Position numbers and translations under genes: made by a program. This document shows positions 1 through 5,073 of a stretch of 5,073 bases of DNA, in pieces. Under the pieces are notes generated by a model. The model was given only the letters and a program-made list of their open reading frames with translations. It was not told where the DNA came from and did no database searches. How positions within the stretch are numbered: the first letter of the stretch is position 1; each line of letters opens with the position of its first letter. The stretch comes from a bacterium (lineage in GTDB: Bacteria; Desulfobacterota; Deferrisomatia; Deferrisomatales; BM512): NCBI GenBank assembly GCA_009724975.1, contig SRXB01000166.1, positions 1 to 5,073 on the forward strand, given 5' to 3'.

Positions 1-1751
1 CCCCCGAAGCAATCGAAGCGCCAGAAACGCCCTCCCCCGTCGCCGAGCAGGCCGAGTCCCTGAAAGAAGAGCCGGTCGTGGGGGCACTGGAAGAGGAAGA
101 GGCGGAAACTTCCCCGTCGGAGGAGCTTGAAAAACTCTTCGCCGAGTTCTCGGCCGACGTGGAGGAGGAAAAAGAGCCCGAGCCATCGCGAGAAATATCC
201 TTCGAGGCTGGCGAAAAACCCGCCGAGGAGATTGAAGGGGAAGCTCCCTCCGTCATCTCGGGCGAAGCGACCGGAATAGCCGAAGAGCCCGCCGTCGAGG
301 TGGCCGCCTACCCCTCCTTCGGCGAGGTGGAGCTTGAAGAAGTTGCACCGGAAGCGTTTGAGGCCCCCGCCTTGCCAATGGCGGAAGAAGAAGAGGCCCC
401 CGAGCTCTCCCTCGGCGAAATCGAGTTAGGCGAAGAGGTTTCGCCTGCCGCCCAGGCCACCGAGCCGGAAACGGCGAAAGAGGTAGAAACGGCAGAGCCG
501 GAAATCCTGGCCAAGGCCGCCGAGCCGGTGGCGGAAGAAGCGGCCCCCGAGGCCGCCGAACCCCTCAAGGAAGAAAAGCCCGCCGGTTTCTTCAAATCGC
601 TCTTCGCCTCGATCAAGGGCAAGGAAGAGCCGCCTGAAGAGACCCGCAAGGAAGAGATAGAGGCGATAGGCCTTGAGCTTGAGCCCTTTTTCGGCGAACC
701 CGCCGAGCAAAAGAGCGAGCAGCCCCCCGAAGCGGCCCTTGAGCTGGAGCCATCGGCCCTGCCTGAGGCTGAAGAGTATGGAAAGGGAGGATTTTTCGGA
801 GAAGAGGAGGAGCAATACCCCTTCGAGACTCCCGCCCAGGCGGCGATGTATCCGCCCGAAAAGCCCTTCGCGCCGCAAGTGGCCGAACCGGTCGCGGAGG
901 AGGATGTTTTCACCTTGCCCGAGCTCGCCGAAGAAGCTCCAGCCGCCGAGCCGGAACCTGAAGAACCAGCGCTTGCGGCTGAGCCCGCCGCCGAAATAGC
1001 CGAAGAGGATATCTTAGCCGATCTTGAGGAGATAGAGGTTCCCCCGCCCGCCCTGAGGCTGGTTGAGGAGCCCCTTCCCGCCGAGGCCGAGCCCGAGGCC
1101 GAGTTCGTCCCGCCGGAGGAGTTCGGGGAGCTGGAGCTGGAAGAGCCCGAAGCTCCGGTCGAGGAACTTTCCTTCGAAGAAGCCGAAGAGGAGGTGGAGG
1201 AAATATCCTTCGAGGAGCCGTCGGCTCCCCCCGCCGAGCCAGAAACAGTTTCCTTGGACCTGGCCGCCATCGAGGCGGGCCTTGAAGAAGACAAGGAGTT
1301 TTTCTCCTCCGAACCCGAGGTGGAAGAAGAGCCGCAGGCGGTTCACTTCGATTTCGCCTCCGCCGAGAGCGAGCTTAAAATCGAAGGACTGCTCCCGAAA
1401 AACGAGGCGGCCACAGCTTATCAGGCCGCGCCCGCGATCGGCCACGCCGCCCATGACCTTGATTTCGACGAACTGGACGGCGCGCTCGGCGAGCTTGAGG
1501 GGTTCACCCCCGACTTCAGGCCGTCGGGCGACGGTTTCGACGACGGACTGGGCGAAGACATAGACTTCGGAAGCCTTAAGGCCGATGTGAAAATCGGCGT
1601 GGCGGACAACGTGGTTGCGGGCGGCGTCGGCTCAAAAGACCTTTTGCCCGACCCCTTCACCGACGACTCCTGGGGAGGCTTTGGGGAGGAGGAGCTTGAA
1701 CCCTCCACAAGAAACACCCGCCTTCCTTCGGGAAACCAAAACAAGAGCTAG
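1..1751 (+). CDS. Glu/Pro/Ala-rich acidic protein of unknown function (5'-truncated)
   Basis: I do not recognise this protein. The frame is open from position 3 to the TAG at 1749-1751, giving about 583 visible residues with no start in the window. The GTG at 78 is an in-frame candidate, but the same E/P/A-rich coding runs through it without a convincing ribosome site, so the true start is probably upstream. Numbering from codon 78, residues 1-430 are about 30% Glu with many Pro and Ala, almost no Asp, no Cys and no membrane segment, which suggests an extended, disordered region. A short basic/aromatic patch (residues 171-182) and repeated FF and SFE motifs interrupt it. From about residue 455 the composition changes to Asp, Gly and Phe, with a less charged stretch at about 500-530 and the only Trp at 532. 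The Glu/Pro/Ala linker resembles those of bacterial scaffold, cell-surface or polar-localisation proteins, but that is only an analogy; any folded domain may lie in the missing N-terminus. It ends 28 bp before a terminator. Coding status is likely because the frame is long, ends at a terminator, and uses mixed synonymous codons (GAA/GAG). Confidence 0.8.
   Translation, partial: PEAIEAPETPSPVAEQAESLKEEPVVGALEEEEAETSPSEELEKLFAEFSADVEEEKEPEPSREISFEAGEKPAEEIEGEAPSVISGEATGIAEEPAVEVAAYPSFGEVELEEVAPEAFEAPALPMAEEEEAPELSLGEIELGEEVSPAAQATEPETAKEVETAEPEILAKAAEPVAEEAAPEAAEPLKEEKPAGFFKSLFASIKGKEEPPEETRKEEIEAIGLELEPFFGEPAEQKSEQPPEAALELEPSALPEAEEYGKGGFFGEEEEQYPFETPAQAAMYPPEKPFAPQVAEPVAEEDVFTLPELAEEAPAAEPEPEEPALAAEPAAEIAEEDILADLEEIEVPPPALRLVEEPLPAEAEPEAEFVPPEEFGELELEEPEAPVEELSFEEAEEEVEEISFEEPSAPPAEPETVSLDLAAIEAGLEEDKEFFSSEPEVEEEPQAVHFDFASAESELKIEGLLPKNEAATAYQAAPAIGHAAHDLDFDELDGALGELEGFTPDFRPSGDGFDDGLGEDIDFGSLKADVKIGVADNVVAGGVGSKDLLPDPFTDDSWGGFGEEELEPSTRNTRLPSGNQNKS
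192..207 (+). repeat. 16-bp direct repeat, copy 1
   Basis: GAAATATCCTTCGAGG occurs here and again, identically and in the same reading frame, at 1200-1215. Both copies encode E-I-S-F-E within the acidic protein. A third, diverged peptide copy (LSFEE) lies at 1167-1181. The repeat probably reflects a recurring short peptide motif rather than a mobile or recombination site. Confidence 0.6.
1200..1215 (+). repeat. 16-bp direct repeat, copy 2
   Basis: This is the second exact copy of the element at 192-207, about 1 kb downstream in the same gene and frame. It sits 33 bp after the related LSFEE-coding stretch, so two SFEE peptides lie 12 residues apart here. Confidence 0.6.
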
Positions 1752-1765
1752 CAAGGGTCCCTTGC
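1751..1765. other. 15-bp palindrome at the stop codon of the acidic-protein gene
   Basis: GCAAGGG-T-CCCTTGC is a perfect 7-bp inverted repeat around a single base, and its first base is the last base of the TAG stop. As RNA it could fold only with a smaller stem (for example 6 bp with a 3-nt loop). No T-run follows, so it is not a terminator by itself. It could be a protein-binding operator, an extra 3'-end stabilising hairpin, or chance. Confidence 0.35.
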
Positions 1766-1770
1766 CGAAT

Positions 1771-1776
1771 TAAAAT
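1771..1776 (+). promoter_or_regulatory. Possible -10 element upstream of valS
   Basis: TAAAAT matches the sigma-70 -10 consensus at five of six bases and lies in the only AT-rich patch (GAATTAAAAT) of the gap. No acceptable -35 is seen at normal spacing (the bases at about 1748-1753 read CTAGCA). A start about 7 bases downstream would fall inside the left arm of the terminator stem and give a leader of about 50 nt. The call is weak; the valS promoter might instead lie within the end of the upstream gene. Confidence 0.2.
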
Positions 1777-1778
1777 CC

Positions 1779-1814
1779 GGCGACCCGCGCCAAAGCGGGT
1801 CGCCTTATCGTTTT
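1779..1814 (+). terminator. Rho-independent terminator of the acidic-protein gene
   Basis: A perfect 10-bp GC-rich stem (GGCGACCCGC at 1779-1788 pairing with GCGGGTCGCC at 1795-1804) closes a 6-nt loop, GCCAAA. It is followed by TTATCGTTTT, a moderate T-tract with seven T in ten. It starts 28 bp after the upstream stop codon and ends 18 bp before the valS ATG. It most simply terminates the upstream transcript. Because it sits so close to valS, it could also lie in the leader of any valS mRNA started further upstream. Confidence 0.85.
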
Positions 1815-1821
1815 AGCCCAT

Positions 1822-1826
1822 GAGGA
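1822..1826 (+). promoter_or_regulatory. Ribosome binding site of valS
   Basis: GAGGA lies 6 bases before the ATG at 1833 and fixes that start. An out-of-frame ATG at 1820 overlaps this site and is not the valS start. Confidence 0.75.
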
Positions 1827-1832
1827 ATCAAG

Positions 1833-4508
1833 ATGTCCGAACCCACCAAGATAGAAGGAACCTACTCACCCCGCGACTACGAGCAAAAATGGTACTCGCT
1901 CTGGGAGGAGAAGGGCTATTTCCACGCCGACGAGACGAGCCAAAAGCCGCCCTTTTCGATAGTTATACCCCCGCCCAACGTAACTGGCATACTGCACATG
2001 GGCCACGCCCTCAACAACACCCTCCAGGACGTGATGACGCGCTACAAGCGCATGGACGGCTACGCCGCGCTCTGGATGCCGGGGACCGACCACGCGGGCA
2101 TAGCCACCCAAAACGTGGTGGAGCGCAAGCTAAAGGCCGAGGGCAAGACCCGCGAAGACCTTGGCCGCGAGAAATTCATCGAGCGCGTCTGGGAGTGGAG
2201 GGGCGACTACGGCGGCACCATCGTAAAACAGCTAAAGCGCCTCGGGGCCTCCTGCGACTGGGAGCGCGAACGGTTCACGATGGACGAGGGGCTTTCCCGC
2301 GCCGTGCGCGAGGTTTTCTGCACCCTTTACGAAGAAGGGCTCATCTACAAGGGCAGCTACATCATCAACTGGTGCCCGCGCTGCAAAACCGCGCTGGCCG
2401 ACGACGAAGTTGAGCACGAGGATTCAAAGGGCAACCTCTGGAACCTCAAATACCCCCTTGAGGACGGCTCGGGCTTCGTCGTCGTCGCCACTACCCGCCC
2501 CGAGACGATGCTGGGCGACACCGCCGTCGCCGTCCACCCCGAGGACGAGCGCTACAAGGCCCTAATAGGCAAATACGTGGTCCTGCCGGTGGTAAACCGC
2601 CGCATCCCGATAATCGCCGACGATTTCGTAGACCCGGCCTTCGGCTCCGGCGCGGTCAAGGTCACTCCCGCCCACGACCCCAACGACTTCGCCATGGGCC
2701 ACCGCCATAAGCTGGAGTTCCTCCGCGTGATAGGCGAGGACGGCTCCATGACCGCCGAGGCCGGCCCCTATGCGGGGATGGACCGCTACGAGTGCCGCGA
2801 AAGGCTCGTCGCCGCCCTCACCGTCGAGGGAATCCTCCTCGGCGTCGAGGACCACGCCCACGCCGTAGGCGGCTGCTACCGCTGCCGCACCGTAATAGAA
2901 CCGCTAATCTCCGAGCAGTGGTTCGTCAAGGTCGCCCCCCTCGCCAAAAAAGCGGTGGAGGCGGTCGAAAAGGGCGATACGAAGATAATCCCCGACCACT
3001 GGAAAAAAACCTATTACCACTGGATGGAAAACATCCGCGACTGGTGCATCTCGCGCCAGATCTGGTGGGGCCACCGCATACCCGCCTTCAACTGCCCCGA
3101 TTGCGGCCAGATGACCGTCTCACGCACCGACATAACCTCCTGCCCCAAGTGCGGCTGCGAAACTATAACGCAGGAGCACGACGTCCTGGACACCTGGTTC
3201 AGCTCCGCCCTCTGGCCCTTCTCCACAATGGGCTGGCCCGACGAGAGCGCCACACTTAAAAAATTCTACCCAACCAGCCTTCTGGTCACCGGCTTCGACA
3301 TCCTATTCTTCTGGGTCGCCCGCATGATGATGATGGGGATATGGTTCCAAAAAGAGGTCCCCTTCCGCGACGTCTACCTCCACGCCCTCCTCCGCGACGA
3401 GCAGGGGAGAAAGATGAGTAAGTCGCTGGGCAACGCCCTCGACCCCATAGAGCTCATAGACGAGTTCGGGGCCGATGTCCTTCGCTTCACCCTCGTCGCC
3501 TTCGCCGCCCAGGGGCGCGACATAAGGCTCTCAAAGGGGCGCTTCGAGGGCTACTACCGCTTCGCCAACAAAATATGGAACGCCGCCCGCTTCATCTTCA
3601 TGAACCTTGAGGATTTCGACAAAAACGCCCCTGAAATACCCTTCGGAGACCTCTCGGCGGCTGACCGCTGGATAATAGGCCGCTTCGAGGAGACCTCAAT
3701 AAAAGTGCGCGAAGCGCTCGACGGCTACTACTTCAACGACGCCGCTGGCGAGGTCTACAAATTCCTCTGGAACGAGTTTTGCGACTGGTACGTTGAGATG
3801 GCCAAGCGCCCCCTCTACGCCAAGGACAACCCCCGGGGCCGCCTCGCCGCCCAGCAGACCCTCATACGCGTCTTCGACGGCATCCTCAGGCTCATGCACC
3901 CCTTCATGCCCTTTCTCTCCGAGGAGCTTTGGCAAAAACTGCCGTGGCCCGCGTGGCTGGGCAAGCGCGAGGAGAGCCTCGTCATCGCCCGCTTCCCCAA
4001 GGCGGGCGACTATAAAATCGACGCGCAGGCCCTTCTTGGAATCGAGAAGATAAAAGAGGCGGTCAGCGCCATAAGAAACGTGCGCGGCGAGATGAACGTG
4101 CCTCCCTCCCGCAAGGTCGCGGCGATAATACAGGGCGACAAGGCCTCCGCCGACGCCATCGCGGCCCAAAAAGACTACCTAATCGCCCTCGCCTCCTGCG
4201 AATCGGTCCAGTTCATCGCACCCGACGCGCCAAAACCCGCCCAGTGCGCCGCCGCCGTGGCCGCCGGGGTGGAGATTTTCCTGCCGCTGGCGGGGCTTGT
4301 TGACCTTGCCGAAGAGGAAAAGCGCCTCAAAAAAGAGATAGAGAAAATCGAGACGGACCTTGGCAAGGTCACCGCCAAACTCTCGAACCCCAACTTCGCC
4401 GACAAAGCCCCCGCCGAGGTGGTGGCTAAGGAAAAGGGGCGCGAAGAAGAGCTTAACGCCGCCCTTTTAAAGCTGCGCGCAAGCCTTTCGCGCATAACTG
4501 GGAGCTGA
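1833..4508 (+). CDS. valS: Valyl-tRNA synthetase (ValRS), class Ia
   Basis: This cytoplasmic enzyme attaches valine to tRNA-Val using ATP and hydrolyses mischarged Thr-tRNA-Val. The protein is complete at 891 residues, a normal bacterial length. The first ATP signature is HMGH at 55-58 within PPPNVTGILHMGH. The CP1 editing domain carries TTRPET (220-225) and the HDPND stretch (281-285). Two CxxC pairs, C181/C184 with C348/C351 and C421/C424 with C437/C440, would form two zinc knuckles, as I recall for the Thermus enzyme. The second ATP signature is KMSKS at 527-531. An alpha-helical anticodon-binding domain spans about 610-760. The C-terminal arm from about 820 to the end is a charged coiled coil with the family-typical SNPNFADKAPAEVV stretch (851-864). 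The ATG at 1833 has a good ribosome site. No frameshift or missing motif is seen. IleRS and LeuRS are relatives, but the GHAL motif context, length and coiled-coil tail identify ValRS. nadC follows after 2 bp. ATA is the commonest Ile codon (29 of 53 by hand count). Confidence 0.98.
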   Translation: MSEPTKIEGTYSPRDYEQKWYSLWEEKGYFHADETSQKPPFSIVIPPPNVTGILHMGHALNNTLQDVMTRYKRMDGYAALWMPGTDHAGIATQNVVERKLKAEGKTREDLGREKFIERVWEWRGDYGGTIVKQLKRLGASCDWERERFTMDEGLSRAVREVFCTLYEEGLIYKGSYIINWCPRCKTALADDEVEHEDSKGNLWNLKYPLEDGSGFVVVATTRPETMLGDTAVAVHPEDERYKALIGKYVVLPVVNRRIPIIADDFVDPAFGSGAVKVTPAHDPNDFAMGHRHKLEFLRVIGEDGSMTAEAGPYAGMDRYECRERLVAALTVEGILLGVEDHAHAVGGCYRCRTVIEPLISEQWFVKVAPLAKKAVEAVEKGDTKIIPDHWKKTYYHWMENIRDWCISRQIWWGHRIPAFNCPDCGQMTVSRTDITSCPKCGCETITQEHDVLDTWFSSALWPFSTMGWPDESATLKKFYPTSLLVTGFDILFFWVARMMMMGIWFQKEVPFRDVYLHALLRDEQGRKMSKSLGNALDPIELIDEFGADVLRFTLVAFAAQGRDIRLSKGRFEGYYRFANKIWNAARFIFMNLEDFDKNAPEIPFGDLSAADRWIIGRFEETSIKVREALDGYYFNDAAGEVYKFLWNEFCDWYVEMAKRPLYAKDNPRGRLAAQQTLIRVFDGILRLMHPFMPFLSEELWQKLPWPAWLGKREESLVIARFPKAGDYKIDAQALLGIEKIKEAVSAIRNVRGEMNVPPSRKVAAIIQGDKASADAIAAQKDYLIALASCESVQFIAPDAPKPAQCAAAVAAGVEIFLPLAGLVDLAEEEKRLKKEIEKIETDLGKVTAKLSNPNFADKAPAEVVAKEKGREEELNAALLKLRASLSRITGS
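4500..4504 (+). promoter_or_regulatory. Ribosome binding site of nadC inside the valS 3' end
   Basis: GGGAG, in the last codons of valS, lies 6 bases before the nadC ATG at 4511. Ribosomes ending valS at 4508 would stop right on the nadC initiation region, which fits translational coupling. Confidence 0.65.
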
Positions 4509-4510
4509 AG

Positions 4511-5073
4511 ATGGATTTCCCAGCCCTCGCCGCCGACCGCCTCATAAAAACCGCCCTCGCGGAAGACGTGGGCGAAGGCGACGTCACCACCCTCTTCACC
4601 GTACCCGCCTCGGCGCGCTCCTACTGCCTGCTGGTGGCGAAAGAAGACACGGTTCTGGCGGGCCTTCCCGCCTTTTTGCGGGTCTTTTCGCTTTTGGAGC
4701 CAGAAAGCGAAATAAAGTGGAGCCTCCTTAAAAAAGAGGGGGAAGAGGTAAAAAAGGGCGAGACGATTTTAGAGGGAGAGGGCAACTCGCGCCTGCTGCT
4801 GACCGGCGAGAGGACCGCGCTGAACATCCTCCAGCGGCTCTGCGGCATAGCGCAGATGTCCCGCCGCTGGTCGGCGGAGCTTTCCGGCGCAAAAACCCTT
4901 CTGGTCGACACCCGAAAAACCACCCCGGGGATTCGGGCGCTTGAAAAGTACGCGGTGCGCGTCGGCGGGGCCAAAAACCACCGCTTCGGCCTTTATGACG
5001 GCGTCCTGATAAAGGAAAACCACATACGCGCCGCCGGTTCCATAAAAAGCGCCGTCGCGGGCGCTAAAAAAGG
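4511..5073 (+). CDS. nadC: Nicotinate-nucleotide pyrophosphorylase (quinolinate phosphoribosyltransferase), 3'-truncated
   Basis: The enzyme converts quinolinate and PRPP to nicotinate mononucleotide, CO2 and pyrophosphate in de novo NAD synthesis. The window shows 187 residues from the ATG; the family is usually about 275-290 residues, so roughly the last third is cut off by the window edge. The N-terminal domain has the family opening ALAEDVGEGDVTT (residues 15-27). GERTALNILQRLCGIA (99-114) leads into the barrel, and DTRKTTPG (133-140), the KYAVRVGGAKNHR stretch (146-158) and LIKENH (166-171) are present. Expected substrate-binding residues R101, R135, K136, H157, R158 and K168 are all there, each at a constant offset of 4 from the positions I recall for the M. 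tuberculosis enzyme (R105, R139, K140, H161, R162, K172). The later acidic residues fall outside the window. Small departures are Cys111 where Ser is common and Ala154 where the family usually has Gly. The gene starts 2 bp after valS, so it is probably co-transcribed with it. Confidence 0.96.
   Translation, partial: MDFPALAADRLIKTALAEDVGEGDVTTLFTVPASARSYCLLVAKEDTVLAGLPAFLRVFSLLEPESEIKWSLLKKEGEEVKKGETILEGEGNSRLLLTGERTALNILQRLCGIAQMSRRWSAELSGAKTLLVDTRKTTPGIRALEKYAVRVGGAKNHRFGLYDGVLIKENHIRAAGSIKSAVAGAKK

Larger units (their letters stand above)
78..1370 (+). repeat. Low-complexity Glu/Pro/Ala coding tract
   Basis: This stretch encodes an irregular, non-tandem succession of Glu runs with Ala and Pro (AEEPA, EPEPEEP and AEPAAE types). 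Hand counting gives about 130 Glu in the first 430 codons from position 78. GAA and GAG alternate and the Pro and Ala codons vary, so this is protein-level low complexity rather than a recent tandem DNA expansion. The bias also opens long spurious frames on the opposite strand, because GAG, GAA and GCC codons read backwards as Ser-, Leu- and Gly-rich sequence. Confidence 0.75.

Noticed and set aside
78..80. GTG at 78 as the start of the acidic-protein gene
   Set aside because: The frame is open upstream to the window edge with the same acidic, Pro-rich composition, and there is no good ribosome site. The gene is more likely truncated by the window.
308..1294. A 328-residue Ser/Ala/Gly-rich open frame on the - strand
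   Set aside because: It is the mirror of the Glu/Ala/Pro codons of the + strand gene. It has Ser-rich low complexity only, no ribosome site and no recognisable domain.
1751..1815. T-box riboswitch ahead of valS
   Set aside because: The gap is only 81 bp and lacks the T-box consensus and a specifier stem. Nothing supports tRNA sensing beyond the presence of a terminator.
1820..2413. A 197-residue + strand frame starting at the ATG overlapping the valS ribosome site
   Set aside because: It overlaps valS out of frame, is Arg/Pro-rich with no domain, and competes with an unmistakable ValRS.
3014..3253. Small - strand frames within valS (for example 3014-3253, 3696-4169, 4175-4495)
   Set aside because: All lie opposite conserved ValRS coding sequence and show no domain or independent signal. 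They are by-products of GC-rich codon bias.
4621..4974. - strand frames opposite nadC
   Set aside because: The + strand translation carries all the NadC motifs visible in this part of the protein, so the opposite frames are shadows.
1..5073. CRISPR array, mobile element, phage or defence-system signal
   Set aside because: No regularly spaced repeats, transposase, integrase, terminal inverted repeats or tRNA-like attachment site could be seen. The repeats present are peptide-level motifs in one gene.

Overview
The window holds GC-rich bacterial DNA with three protein-coding genes, all on the + strand. Two are ordinary housekeeping genes: a complete valyl-tRNA synthetase (valS) and the first two thirds of nicotinate-nucleotide pyrophosphorylase (nadC). 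The third, which runs in from the left edge, is a long, extremely Glu/Pro/Ala-rich protein that I do not recognise. The valS-nadC order and the GC-rich base composition would suit a deltaproteobacterial-type (Desulfuromonadota/Geobacter-like) genome. That is a weak inference from memory of gene order, not something the sequence proves. A notable trait is heavy use of the Ile codon ATA despite the high GC content.

Layout. Positions 1-1751 are the 3' part of the acidic-protein gene; its true start lies upstream of the window. Positions 1752-1832 are the only intergenic gap (81 bp). It holds a short palindrome abutting the stop codon, a small AT-rich patch, a clear Rho-independent terminator with a perfect 10-bp stem, and the valS ribosome binding site. 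Positions 1833-4508 are valS, with both catalytic signatures, the editing domain, two CxxC-pair zinc knuckles and the C-terminal coiled coil intact. Positions 4511-5073 are nadC, which starts 2 bp after the valS stop and is cut by the right edge.

How the genes relate. valS and nadC form a tight, probably co-transcribed and translationally coupled pair: the nadC Shine-Dalgarno lies in the last codons of valS. Their functions (tRNA charging and NAD synthesis) are not directly linked. The terminator separates the acidic-protein gene from valS, so that gene probably belongs to a different transcription unit unless there is read-through. I found no tRNA, rRNA, CRISPR array, mobile element or phage signal. 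I see no evidence for a new multi-gene system here. The acidic protein, with its recurring short Phe-containing motifs and Asp-rich C-terminus, is the only part that is not readily explained.
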